From: Streptomyces sp. Ag109_O5-10
GTDB taxonomy: Bacteria; Actinomycetota; Actinomycetes; Streptomycetales; Streptomycetaceae
Direction: 5' to 3'
Length of the DNA: 64,000 bases
Assembly: GCF_900105755.1 (NCBI RefSeq)
Contig: NZ_FNTQ01000001.1
Span: 930,001 to 994,000 of the forward strand
Positions 1 through 8,708 of this stretch are shown here, piece after piece. The number at the start of each line of letters is the position of its first letter. Within the stretch, counting starts at the first letter, position 1. A program made the position numbers and the translations under genes. The notes beneath the pieces were generated by a model that saw only the letters and a list, made by a program, of their open reading frames with translations, had not been told where the DNA came from and ran no database searches.

Positions 1-891
1 GTGAAGCGGATCCCGCTGACCGACCGGGAACGGGAACCGCGGCACGCCCGCTCCACCGAGAACCTCTTCGGCCTGCCGCCGTACTGCCACTACGGCATCG
101 GCGCGATCGGCTCCCCGGGGTTCGGGGCCTGGCGGGAGCTGACCGCGCACGAGGAGACGACGGGTTGGGTGCTGGCGGGCCGGTTCCCCGGTCTCCCGCT
201 GCTGCACCACTGGCGGGTGCTGCCCGAGCCACCCGCCCCGCTGCCCGGCGAACTCGCCGACGTCGACGGGGCGGTGGCCTACTGGGGCGGATCCGCGGGC
301 CTACGGGCACGCATCGAGGGCCTGCGGGACGCCTCCGCGAGCCTCACCCTCTTCCTGGAGCACGTCCCGCACACCCTGCACGACTGGCTGGACGCCGAGC
401 TGCGCACCGAACGCGCGGATGCGGCCTGCGCCTTCGCGGCCCGCGGGCTGGAGGACCTCACCGCGTTCCTCTCGGGCGGCGGTCTCCTGCATCTCGACGC
501 CCACTTCCGCAACATCCTCACCGACGGCAGGCGGCTGTACCTCACCGACTTCGGGCTCTCCCTCAGCTCCCGCTTCCGGCTGGACCAGGCCGAGCGGGAG
601 TTCTTCGGCCGGCACCGGCACTACGACCGCGCCTACACGGTCTACCACCTGGTGATCTGGCTGGTCACCGCCCTGTACGGGTACCGGGGCGAGGAGCGCG
701 CGGAGTTCGTGCGGGCCTGTGCCGGCGGGACGCGGCCCGAGGGCATCCCGCAGGCCGCCGCCGGCCTGCTGGTGCGGCACGCGCCGCTCGCCGCCGGCAT
801 GGAGGTCTTCTGCCGGCGGCTGGAGCGGGAGAGCCGGCTGACGCCGTTCCCGTACCCGGACGGTCACAGCAGCTGCACGCTCTCCGCGTAG
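1..891 (+). CDS. Kinase-fold protein (ELK/aminoglycoside-phosphotransferase-like), possibly 5'-truncated
   Basis: The 296 residues contain the catalytic core of the protein-kinase-like fold: an HxD-type catalytic loop HLDAHFRN (H164, D166, N171) and a metal-binding DFG (D183) followed by LSLSS. I cannot see a canonical glycine-rich loop or VAIK lysine in the first 100 residues, so ATP binding may be divergent and the substrate is unknown. The GTG at the window edge could be the true start, or the frame may continue upstream. The last 28 bp overlap the end of the convergent ABC ATPase gene. It could be a small-molecule or a protein kinase; the fold call is firmer than the function. Confidence 0.6.
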   Translation: MKRIPLTDREREPRHARSTENLFGLPPYCHYGIGAIGSPGFGAWRELTAHEETTGWVLAGRFPGLPLLHHWRVLPEPPAPLPGELADVDGAVAYWGGSAGLRARIEGLRDASASLTLFLEHVPHTLHDWLDAELRTERADAACAFAARGLEDLTAFLSGGGLLHLDAHFRNILTDGRRLYLTDFGLSLSSRFRLDQAEREFFGRHRHYDRAYTVYHLVIWLVTALYGYRGEERAEFVRACAGGTRPEGIPQAAAGLLVRHAPLAAGMEVFCRRLERESRLTPFPYPDGHSSCTLSA

Positions 892-1916
892 TGGCAGGCG
901 ACCGGGTTGCCGCCGCCCCGGTCGACCAGGTCCGGCGCCTGCTCGACGCAGGCAGTGCGCTCGCTGTCGGTGAGCTGGTTCGCGAACTTGGGGCAGCGGG
1001 TGCGGAAGCGGCAGCCGCTGGGCGGGCGGACCGGGCTCGGGACGTCGCCCTGGACGGTGATCCGTTTCCGGGCGCGCTCCTTGCGCGGGTCAGGCAGCGG
1101 GATCGCCGAGACCAGGGCCTGGGTGTAGGGGTGGGCGGGGCGGGCGAAGAGCTGCCGGGCCGGGGCGATCTCCACCAGGCGGCCCAGGTACATCACCGCG
1201 ACCCGCCCCGCGACGTGCCGCATCACGGAGAGGTCGTGCGCCACGAACAGGAAGGACAGGCCCAGTTCGCTCTGCAGGTCCATCAGCAGGTTGAGGACGC
1301 CCGCCTGGATCGACACGTCCAGCGCGGAGACCGGCTCGTCCAGCACGATCACCTTGGGGCGCAGCGCCAGCGCCCGTGCGATGCCGATGCGTTGGCGCTG
1401 GCCGCCGGAGAACTCGTGCGCGAAGCGGTTGCCGTGCTCGGGGTTGAGGCCGACCAGGCGCAGCAGTTCGCGTACCTCGTCGGCGCCGCCCGGCCCGTAG
1501 CGGCCGTGGATGCGCAGGGGTTCGGCGACGATCTCGTGGACGGAGATCCTGGGGTCCAGGGAGGCGTAGGGGTCCTGGAAGACGATCTGCAACTCGCGCC
1601 GCAGCGGGCGCATCTGACGTCTGCTCAGGTCGGTCAGCAGTCGGCCCTGGTAGTGCACCGTGCCCGAGGTGGCGGTCTCCAGGTTGAGCAGGGTCCGGGA
1701 GACGGTCGTCTTGCCGGAGCCGGACTCGCCGACCAGGCCGAGCGTCTCGTTCTCGTGCAGGTCGAAGGAGACCCCGCAGACGGCGTGCACGTCGCCGACC
1801 CGGCGGCGGACCACGCCCCGCGACATCACCGGGAAGTGTTTGACGAGGTCCCGGACCTGGAGGACGGGGGCGCCGGTGCCGCCGTGACCGGGCAGCGGGG
1901 GCAGCGGATCGGTCAT
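864..1916 (-). CDS. Oligopeptide/dipeptide ABC transporter ATPase (DppF/OppF type)
   Basis: This is a 350-residue cytoplasmic ATPase that powers peptide import. Walker A GESGSGKT lies at residues 63-70, the ABC signature SGGQRQR at 170-176, and Walker B VIVLDEP near 189-195. The C-terminal region has the cysteine-containing extension typical of Opp/Dpp ATPases ([10 protein letters not shown]). The ATG overlaps the stop codon of the upstream ATPase gene in an ATGA arrangement, so translation is probably coupled. It is the last gene of a five-gene operon (binding protein, two permeases, two ATPases). The true ligand cannot be read from the sequence; peptide is the family default, and a few members carry nickel or sugars. 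Confidence 0.93.
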   Translation of the reverse strand: MTDPLPPLPGHGGTGAPVLQVRDLVKHFPVMSRGVVRRRVGDVHAVCGVSFDLHENETLGLVGESGSGKTTVSRTLLNLETATSGTVHYQGRLLTDLSRRQMRPLRRELQIVFQDPYASLDPRISVHEIVAEPLRIHGRYGPGGADEVRELLRLVGLNPEHGNRFAHEFSGGQRQRIGIARALALRPKVIVLDEPVSALDVSIQAGVLNLLMDLQSELGLSFLFVAHDLSVMRHVAGRVAVMYLGRLVEIAPARQLFARPAHPYTQALVSAIPLPDPRKERARKRITVQGDVPSPVRPPSGCRFRTRCPKFANQLTDSERTACVEQAPDLVDRGGGNPVACHYAESVQLL

Positions 1917-3034
1917 CGGGCATCGTCCTCCAGGTCGGCGAACCGGGCCAGGGCCTCGGTGTCGGCGCCGACGGCGTCGAAGACCTCGCCGGCCGCCGTG
2001 TCCACGAGTTCGTCGGCGAAGTGGCAGGCGCTGTGGTGCGCGCCGACGCCGGCCGGGCGCAGGGCGGGTTCGGTGGTGTCGCAGGGCTCCCGGCGCATCG
2101 GGCAGCGGGGCGCGAAGGGGCAGCCCGGGGGCAGGTTGAGCAGCGAGGGCGGGGAGCCGGTGATGGGGGTCAGGCGGTCCTCCTCGCGGTCGAGGCGGGG
2201 CAGGGAGCCGAGCAGGCCCAGGGTGTAGGGCATGCGCGGGGCGTAGAAGATGTCCTCGACCGTGCCGGTCTCCACGATCCGCCCGGCGTACATGACGGCG
2301 ACCCGGTCGGTGTGTCCCGCGACCACCCCCAGGTCGTGGGTGATCAGGACGAGCGCGGCGCCGGTCTCGGCACGGGCGGCCTCCAACGCCTCCAGGATCT
2401 GCGCCTGGACGGTGACGTCGAGGGCGGTGGTGGGCTCGTCGGCGATGATCACGTCGGGGTCGTTGGCGATCGCGATGGCGATGACGACCCGCTGGCGCAT
2501 GCCGCCGGAGAGTTCGTGCGGATAGCTGTCGACGCGCCGTTCGGGGCTCGGGATGCCGACCGTGCCGAGGAGTTCGACGGCGCGGGCGCGGGCCGGGCGC
2601 TTGCCGAGCCTCGGGTCGTGCCTGAGGAGGGTCTCGGCAATCTGGTAGCCGACCGTGTAGACGGGGTTGAGGGAGGTCATCGGGTCCTGGAAGACCATGG
2701 CGATGCCGCTGCCCCGTATGTCCGAGAGCCGGGCGTCGGACATGCCGAGCAGTTCGGTGCCCTCGAACCGGACCGAGCCGCGCACCCGGGCCGAGCCGGG
2801 CAGCAGCCCCATCACGGCGAGGGCGGTGACCGACTTGCCCGACCCCGACTCGCCGACGATGCCCAGCGCCTCGCCGCGCTCCAGCCGGTAGCCGACGCCG
2901 CGCACCGCGCGTACGGCACCGTCCTCGGTCGGGAACTCCACGTTCAGGTCCTCGACCTCGAGCACCGCGCCGGACTCCTCGCCCTTCGCCACGACCCTGT
3001 CGATGCCGCCCTTGCCGTTGCCGGTGTCGGTCAC
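1913..3034 (-). CDS. Oligopeptide/dipeptide ABC transporter ATPase (DppD/OppD type)
   Basis: This 373-residue ATPase is the partner of the DppF-type subunit. Walker A GESGSGKS is at residues 61-68, the signature LSGGMRQR in the middle, and Walker [13 protein letters not shown] follows. The C-terminal Opp/Dpp extension has a [15 protein letters not shown] cysteine cluster. I chose the GTG at 3034 because it forms a GTGA overlap with the stop of the upstream permease; an in-frame extension further upstream would run through the permease gene. Both gene junctions of this ATPase are four-base overlaps, which fits stoichiometric, coupled synthesis of the transporter. Confidence 0.93.
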   Translation of the reverse strand: MTDTGNGKGGIDRVVAKGEESGAVLEVEDLNVEFPTEDGAVRAVRGVGYRLERGEALGIVGESGSGKSVTALAVMGLLPGSARVRGSVRFEGTELLGMSDARLSDIRGSGIAMVFQDPMTSLNPVYTVGYQIAETLLRHDPRLGKRPARARAVELLGTVGIPSPERRVDSYPHELSGGMRQRVVIAIAIANDPDVIIADEPTTALDVTVQAQILEALEAARAETGAALVLITHDLGVVAGHTDRVAVMYAGRIVETGTVEDIFYAPRMPYTLGLLGSLPRLDREEDRLTPITGSPPSLLNLPPGCPFAPRCPMRREPCDTTEPALRPAGVGAHHSACHFADELVDTAAGEVFDAVGADTEALARFADLEDDAR

Positions 3035-3951
3035 TGTCGCACCCTTTGCTGCCGGGGGTCGAAGGCGTCGCGCAGGCCGTCGCCGATGAAGTTGATGGTC
3101 AGGGCGATGGCGATGATGAAGGCGCCGGGGATGTAGAAGAGCCAGGGCCGGGTGTCGACCGCGGTCTGTGCCTGGGCGACCAGCAGTCCGAGGGAGGTGT
3201 CGGGCGGCTGGACGCCGAAGCCGAGGAAGGACAGGGCGGTCTCGGTGAGGATGCCGGTGGCGACCAGGATCGTGGCGTTCACGATGATCGGGCCGAGCGC
3301 GTTGGGCAGCAGGTGCCGGAAGATGATCCGGGTGTCGGAGGCGCCGAGCGCCCGGGCGGCCTCCACGAACTCCTTCTCGCGCAGCGACAGTACGGTCGAG
3401 CGCACCACCCTCGACACGTACGCCCAGGTCAGTCCGGCGATCACCACGGCGATCCAGTACCAGGAGCCGCCGCTGCGCGAGGAGATGACCAGCGCGATCG
3501 CGAACAGCGGGAGCGTCAGCACCAGGTCGGCGATGCGCATCATCAACGCGTCGACGAATCCGCGGTAGAAGCCGGCCACTGCTCCCCACACGGCGCCGAC
3601 CAGGGTGGAGCCGAGGGCGATGAGGATGGCGATCTTCAGGGAGGTCTGGGTGCCGCGCATCACTTGGGCGTAGGCGTCGTACCCCGAGGAGTCGGTGCCG
3701 AACGGGTGCTTCCAGGAGGGTGGTTGGGAGTTGTCGGGCGTGAACTTGGCGTACGAGTAGTGCCAGAAGTGCGGGCCGACGAACGCCCACAGCACGATCA
3801 GCACGAACACGACCAGGCTGATCATGGCGGCCCGGTGGCGCAGGAAGCGGCGCAGGACGAGTTGTGTCTGGCTGCGCTGCACGACGGTGAACTCGTGGTC
3901 GTCGCCCGGCGTGCGGGTAGCCGCCGGCCCGACTGCTCCGACGTCAGTCAT
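3031..3951 (-). CDS. Peptide ABC transporter permease (DppC/OppC type)
   Basis: This is a 306-residue inner-membrane permease. An N-terminal cytoplasmic stretch with a first membrane helix (around residues 40-60) is followed by a periplasmic loop and a five-helix BPD_transp_1 domain. The ATPase-contacting EAA loop reads [17 protein letters not shown], as expected for DppC. The ATG overlaps the upstream permease stop by eight bases. It pairs with the DppB-type subunit to form the transmembrane channel. Confidence 0.93.
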   Translation of the reverse strand: MTDVGAVGPAATRTPGDDHEFTVVQRSQTQLVLRRFLRHRAAMISLVVFVLIVLWAFVGPHFWHYSYAKFTPDNSQPPSWKHPFGTDSSGYDAYAQVMRGTQTSLKIAILIALGSTLVGAVWGAVAGFYRGFVDALMMRIADLVLTLPLFAIALVISSRSGGSWYWIAVVIAGLTWAYVSRVVRSTVLSLREKEFVEAARALGASDTRIIFRHLLPNALGPIIVNATILVATGILTETALSFLGFGVQPPDTSLGLLVAQAQTAVDTRPWLFYIPGAFIIAIALTINFIGDGLRDAFDPRQQRVRQ

Positions 3952-4930
3952 AGCGGATCCTCGGGTCGAGTACGGCGTAGAGCAGGTCGGCGAACAGGTT
4001 GAAGACGATGACGACGACGGCGGACAGCAGCAGCCAGGCCATGGTCCGGTAGACGTCGAGGGTGGTGGCGGCCTGGACGAGCATCTCGCCCATGCCGTGC
4101 CACTGGAAGATCGTCTCGGTGATGACCGCGCCGCCGAGGATGATCGCGATGTCGAGGGCGGTGACGGTGGCGAGCGGGATCAGCGCGGTGCGCAGGGCGT
4201 GCCGGGTGAGCACCCGGCCGCGGCGCAGTCCCTTGGCGCGGGCGAGCCGCACGTAGTCGCTGTCCAGGACCTCGAGCATGGCGGCGCGGGTGTAGCGGGT
4301 CCAGGAGGCGAAGGAGACCAGGGCCAGGGTGATGGTGGGCAGGATGAGGTGGCCGACGCGGTCGGTGAACTCGTTCCAGGTGGTGTCGACCTCGAGGTAC
4401 GGGGACTTCTCGCCGATGGTGCCGAGGAACTGGCTGCCGGTCTCCTGGTTGAACCAGATCCCGGCCTGCTTGAGCAGGACCGCGAACCAGAACACGGGCA
4501 TGGCGAGGAACAGGAAGCCGAGGAAGGTGATGGTGTAGTCGGCGACGCTGTACTGGCGGATCGCGCTGAACACGCCGAAGACGATCGCCATCACGAGGGC
4601 GAGCAGCATGGCGGCGGCGACCAGGGTGACGGTGACCCGGAAGCGGGTGAACAGGTCGTGGCCGATGTCCAGGTTGGACTGGACGGAGGGGCCCCAGTCG
4701 CCGTGCAGGACGCCGGTGATCCAGTTCCAGTAGCGTTCCACGACCGGCTGGTCGGCGTGGATGTGGCGGGCGAAGGCGGTCACGGCGGCCTTGCTGGGCG
4801 GCGGCTGCCGGGAGGTGGCGAAATTGGCGACGGGGTCGCCGGAGTTGACGACGACCAGGAAGACGATGAACGTCGAGACGATCAGGACGGGTACGGAGAC
4901 GAGGATGCGGCGCACGGTGTAGGCGAGCAT
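3944..4930 (-). CDS. Peptide ABC transporter permease (DppB/OppB type)
   Basis: This is a 328-residue membrane protein starting with the characteristic DppB N-terminus (MLAYTVRRILVSVPVLIVS), one membrane helix, a large external loop and then a five-helix permease domain. The EAA loop is RLARAKGLRRGRVLTRH. I placed the start at the ATG at 4930; a longer open frame exists upstream but runs through the 3' end of the binding-protein gene region and has no membrane character. It follows the binding-protein gene after 71 bp. Confidence 0.92.
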   Translation of the reverse strand: MLAYTVRRILVSVPVLIVSTFIVFLVVVNSGDPVANFATSRQPPPSKAAVTAFARHIHADQPVVERYWNWITGVLHGDWGPSVQSNLDIGHDLFTRFRVTVTLVAAAMLLALVMAIVFGVFSAIRQYSVADYTITFLGFLFLAMPVFWFAVLLKQAGIWFNQETGSQFLGTIGEKSPYLEVDTTWNEFTDRVGHLILPTITLALVSFASWTRYTRAAMLEVLDSDYVRLARAKGLRRGRVLTRHALRTALIPLATVTALDIAIILGGAVITETIFQWHGMGEMLVQAATTLDVYRTMAWLLLSAVVVIVFNLFADLLYAVLDPRIRYD

Positions 4931-5001
4931 GCGGTCTTCTCTCGCGGAGGCCCGGCCCCGGGGTCTCCGGGGCCGGATGCGGATCCGAGTGGTCGCTGGG
5001 G

Positions 5002-6819
5002 TTACTTCTTGAGGCCCCATTCGCCGACGTTGTACGGCGGTCCGACGTTGGTGGAGTTGTTGCGCATGTTGACGAACCGGGTCTGCACCGCGAGGAAGGT
5101 GGGCTTCTGGTAGAGCGGCAGCACGTAGGCGTCGTTGACCATGATCTGGTCGGCCTGGTTGAGCAGGGCGGCGGCCTTGGCCTGGTCCGTCTCGCCGATG
5201 GCCGTGCTGATCAGGGAGTCGACCTGCTTGTTGCTGTAGCCGCCGTAGTTGCCGCCGGCTCCGGTCGTCCACAGCTGCTGGGCACCGCTGATCGCGAACG
5301 GCGAGGCGACCCAGGCGAAGACGACGATGTCGTACTGGTGGCCGGCGAGGACCGTGCCGAGGTCAGCGGCGCCGATCGGCTTGATCGTGACCTTGATCCC
5401 CAGGTTGGCGAGGTCGCTCTGCAGGATCTGGCACTCGCTCTGCCGGATCTGGTTGCCGGTGGTGTAGCGGCAGCTGAAGGGTCCGACCGTCTTGCCGTCC
5501 GGGGTCTTCAGTGCGGTGCCGACTCCGGTGAACCTGGCGTCGGTCAGGTACTTCTTGGCCTTGGTGAGGTCACCCGAGCCCTGCCCGCTGGCGCTGACCA
5601 CGTCCTTGTAACCGGCCGTTCCCGGGACGAAGTTGTGGTTGTAGAGCTGCTTCACGCCGGGATCGAACTGGGCGACCGTCTTGGCCATGATGTCCTTGAC
5701 GCTGATGGCCGTGAACATCGCCTGCCTGAGGGCCAGGTACTTGCCGATCACCGGGTTGTGCAGGTTGAGGTCGAAGTGCTCCCAGGTCAGTCCGCTGCCT
5801 ATGGTGTAGGTGACGTTGGGGATGGCCTTGACCTGGTTGACGAGGTCGACCTCGGGCTGCGGGTAGATGCCCTGGACCTCGTTGTTGCGCAGCGCGATCG
5901 GCTCCTGGGTGGCGTCCGAGATCACCTTGAAGATCAGCCGTTGCAGGGTGGCCTTCCTGCCCGTCCACTTCGGGTCGGGCTCGTAGGTGGCGTGGTCGTT
6001 GTCCACCCACTCGGTCATCCTGTAGGGGCCCGCGGTCGCGTACTTGGTGGGCGGGTTCTTCTGGAAGTACTGCCAGCCCTGGGTCATCTGGGCGGCCGTC
6101 ATGTGGGCCGCGTCCCCCGCCTTGGCGCCGGAGACCTTCTCGGCGACGTGCGCCGGGTAGAACGGGTAGCCCGCGCCGAACAGGGACTTCCAGTCGGCGT
6201 AGGGCTTGGCCATCACCACGGTGACGGTCTTGCCGTTGTCGGAGCCGGTGACCGACTTGATGCGGTCGTAGCCGGCGGTGCTCTCCGGGAGGCAGCCCTT
6301 GGTCTGGGTGGAGTCGCTGGCGGGCGGCGGCGGGCAGTCCTTGCCGTCGTTGGTGCGCCAGTAGTAGACGAAGTCGTCGGCGGTGATGGGGGTCCCGTCG
6401 TTCCAGGACGCCTTGGGGTTGATCTTGTAGACGAGCGTCTGCGGGCCGGCGCTCGTCTGGGTCGCCGAGGTGACCAGGTCGGTATTGAGCTTGACGCCGA
6501 AGTCCGGCTGCGGGACGTAGATCTGGGGCAGCACGGGGGTCAGCGCTTCGGCGTTCTCGAAGGTGTTCCCGTTGGTGTCCTGCACATTCCACTGCTGGAT
6601 GTTCTTCTCGATGACGTAGGTGAACGTGCCGCCGGCCTTGGTGGCGCCGGAGTTGCAGGTGTCGGCCTTGCCCTGGGTGGCGCAGGAGGTGAGGTCGGCG
6701 GAGGTGCCCTTCCCGCCGCTGCGACCGCCGCCTCCTCCGCTGCTGCAGGCGGCGAGCGCCAGGACGAGCCCGGCGGTCAGTGCGAGGCCCCTCGTGAGGG
6801 CCGAAGAGTGCGCGCGCAT
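5002..6819 (-). CDS. Peptide ABC transporter substrate-binding lipoprotein (SBP_bac_5 family)
   Basis: The 605-residue protein begins with a lipoprotein signal peptide (MRAHSSALTRGLALTAGLVL) and lipobox LAAC with Cys25, followed by a Ser/Gly-rich linker. It should therefore be tethered to the outer face of the membrane. The body has the family-5 solute-binding architecture, with the conserved region around NDGTPITADDFVYYW. A clear Shine-Dalgarno (GAAGGAGGG) precedes the ATG. It is the promoter-proximal gene of the operon and determines ligand choice for the four transporter genes that follow. The ligand is probably an oligopeptide. Confidence 0.93.
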   Translation of the reverse strand: MRAHSSALTRGLALTAGLVLALAACSSGGGGGRSGGKGTSADLTSCATQGKADTCNSGATKAGGTFTYVIEKNIQQWNVQDTNGNTFENAEALTPVLPQIYVPQPDFGVKLNTDLVTSATQTSAGPQTLVYKINPKASWNDGTPITADDFVYYWRTNDGKDCPPPPASDSTQTKGCLPESTAGYDRIKSVTGSDNGKTVTVVMAKPYADWKSLFGAGYPFYPAHVAEKVSGAKAGDAAHMTAAQMTQGWQYFQKNPPTKYATAGPYRMTEWVDNDHATYEPDPKWTGRKATLQRLIFKVISDATQEPIALRNNEVQGIYPQPEVDLVNQVKAIPNVTYTIGSGLTWEHFDLNLHNPVIGKYLALRQAMFTAISVKDIMAKTVAQFDPGVKQLYNHNFVPGTAGYKDVVSASGQGSGDLTKAKKYLTDARFTGVGTALKTPDGKTVGPFSCRYTTGNQIRQSECQILQSDLANLGIKVTIKPIGAADLGTVLAGHQYDIVVFAWVASPFAISGAQQLWTTGAGGNYGGYSNKQVDSLISTAIGETDQAKAAALLNQADQIMVNDAYVLPLYQKPTFLAVQTRFVNMRNNSTNVGPPYNVGEWGLKK

Positions 6820-7076
6820 GTCCCTCCTTCAGCCGGTCGTTGGCCGGCTTGTGCACGGCGGCCAGCGGCCGCGAGGAAGTTGAGCTGCGCACCGACGGTA
6901 GAACGTCTGTGTACCTGCATCACGTTCTTGTTCATACCGGGACGGCGACAATTCACCCTCGTTTCCCCCCAGGAACCTTCCCCCCCGCGCAAAATCCCCT
7001 ACACACGCCCCCGAAATGCCAAAGTCCCCGCCAACCTCACTGGTGCGGCAGCAACTTGACGGACTCTCAGGGAATG

Positions 7077-8117
7077 TCAACCGACCGGGACACCGGCCTC
7101 CAGATAGAACGCGGCTCCGCGTTCGCGGGCCCGCAGAGCCCAGCGCAGCCGCTCGTAACGCACCGGGGGCAGCAGGTCGGCGGCCTCCTGCTCGGTGACG
7201 AACCGCCAGTCCCGCAGCTCCGGCCCCGGCAGCACCAGCCGCCGCGCCTCGGCGGAGTCGAGCCGGCCGCCGTCGAAGAGCAGGCGCAGGCCGCCGTAGC
7301 GGGGCGGCGCGGGCTGCTCCCAGTCGACGACGAGCAGCCCCGGCAGCTCCTCCAGCCGTATCCCGGTCTCCTCCTCGACCTCCCGCACGCCCGCCCGGGC
7401 GGGGGCCTCACCGGGCTCGACGACACCGCCCGGGAACTCCCAGCCGGCCTTGTAGGTGGGGTCCACGAGGAGGAACCGGTTGTGCTCGTCGAAGAGGAGG
7501 ACGCCGGCGGCGACGGTCTCGGCGGTGGGTTCGGGGGTTTGCACTATGTCACATACCGCGGCTTCGCCACTGCCCACCGCCTCCGCCACCCGCACCGCCG
7601 TCTCGTACGGGCTGAGCGCGCTGCTGTCGACGAGATGCGCGTCGGCACTGATCCAGGAGGCGAGGGCGGTGCGGTAGGGCTCGATCTGGTCGTACGACCA
7701 CTGGCGGATCCGCATCTCCCCGTCGGGCAGGTCGGACGGGATCGCCCGGCCGGCTATCCGCTCGCGCAGGATCGTTTCCGCCGGGGTGAGGCACAGGTGC
7801 CGGACCGGGATCCGGCGGGCGGCGAGGCCACCGAAGATCTCGTCGCGATACTCCTGGCGCAGCAGCGTCATCGGTACCACCAGGGTTCCGCCCAGCTCCG
7901 CGAGCAGCGCGGCCGCGGTGTCGATCACCAGCCGGCGCCAGATCGGCAGATCCTGGAAGTCCCCGACCTCCGCGAGATGCTTGGCCGGCAGCAGGTGTGT
8001 CAGCGCCCCGCCGATGAGCTCGGGGTCGAAGAGCGTGCTGTTCGGGATCAGTTCGATCAGTTCACGTGCGGCGGTGGTCTTACCCGCACCGAACGCGCCG
8101 TTGACCCAGACGATCAC
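7077..8117 (-). CDS. Fused P-loop kinase/ATPase and Nudix hydrolase
   Basis: This is a two-domain protein of 346 residues. The N-terminal half is a shikimate/adenylate-kinase-like P-loop domain with Walker A GAFGAGKT at residues 7-14. The C-terminal half is a Nudix hydrolase with a complete Nudix box (G-x5-E-x7-REVEEETGI, about residues 231-253), so it should bind Mg2+ and cleave a nucleoside diphosphate linked to another moiety. The start is the GTG at 8117, preceded by GGGGGAG. A longer in-frame ATG at 8198 lacks a ribosome site and would add a non-conserved-looking 27-residue tail. The substrate is unknown; having kinase and diphosphatase domains in one chain suggests nucleotide or cofactor salvage. 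Confidence 0.82.
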   Translation of the reverse strand: MIVWVNGAFGAGKTTAARELIELIPNSTLFDPELIGGALTHLLPAKHLAEVGDFQDLPIWRRLVIDTAAALLAELGGTLVVPMTLLRQEYRDEIFGGLAARRIPVRHLCLTPAETILRERIAGRAIPSDLPDGEMRIRQWSYDQIEPYRTALASWISADAHLVDSSALSPYETAVRVAEAVGSGEAAVCDIVQTPEPTAETVAAGVLLFDEHNRFLLVDPTYKAGWEFPGGVVEPGEAPARAGVREVEEETGIRLEELPGLLVVDWEQPAPPRYGGLRLLFDGGRLDSAEARRLVLPGPELRDWRFVTEQEAADLLPPVRYERLRWALRARERGAAFYLEAGVPVG

Positions 8118-8261
8118 GGACTCCCCCTCTTCTGTTGGCCCCTGTGGCTTGCCCGCTCCACACTGCCACGGAAACCAGTTCCCGTTGAGGGCGCGCAAGC
8201 GACGGTGCCGGTGTCCGTCGCCCGGAACACCGGCACTGCCGTCCCCTCGGTCTTCGCCGGG

Positions 8262-8453
8262 CTACTCCTGACCCAGGAAGTCCGGGTCGGTCTGGAAGCT
8301 GTCCTCGCCGACGACATGGCCGACGTGGTCCAGGGCATCCGACACGTACAGGTCGCCGAGCGGGCCGTCGTCGGCCGCGTGGGACGGGGTGATGGCGGCC
8401 ACGACGAATCCGGTGGCCAGGCTGGCGATGGCGAGCATGCTGCGCTTCTTCAT
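8262..8453 (-). CDS. Small secreted protein of unknown function
   Basis: This 63-residue ORF has a textbook Sec signal peptide: MKKR, a hydrophobic core (SMLAIASLATGFVVAAI) and a likely cleavage after SHAA. The mature peptide is only about 36 acidic residues (DDGPLGDLYVSDALDH...). I do not recognise a family; it lacks the chaplin and rodlin hallmarks. The ribosome site is weak (GAGACGGGC before ATG). A small stem with arms at 8490-8496 and 8513-8519 lies in its 5' leader. Confidence 0.6.
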   Translation of the reverse strand: MKKRSMLAIASLATGFVVAAITPSHAADDGPLGDLYVSDALDHVGHVVGEDSFQTDPDFLGQE

Positions 8454-8489
8454 GCCCGTCTCAACTGCGCCGACGGCCGGGGGTCACGG

Positions 8490-8519
8490 GCTTACCCGCG
8501 AGGGGAGCAAGCGGTAAGC
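8490..8519. other. Small inverted repeat in the 8.45-8.7 kb intergenic region
   Basis: Arms GCTTACC (8490-8496) and GGTAAGC (8513-8519) are perfect complements with a 16-nt loop. In the minus orientation this lies in the leader of the small secreted protein gene. Function unknown. Confidence 0.4.
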
Positions 8520-8708
8520 CCCGGCGGTCACCGGCTGGACATCGGACCATCCGGGCCGAGCAGGTCCGGGCCGAGCCGGCTCCCGACGAAACATCGAATC
8601 ATCATCACCGCTCCCTTTCCAACACAGTCAGACGGGTTCTAACGTAATCGCACAGAGCAATGACGCGTACATGGCGTCATCGCACCATGCGCGAGTCGGA
8701 GGAACGTA

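Noticed and set aside
165..2228. A 687-codon plus-strand frame spanning the kinase-fold gene and both ABC ATPases
   Set aside because: It is antisense to genes with complete Walker motifs and has no recognisable domain.
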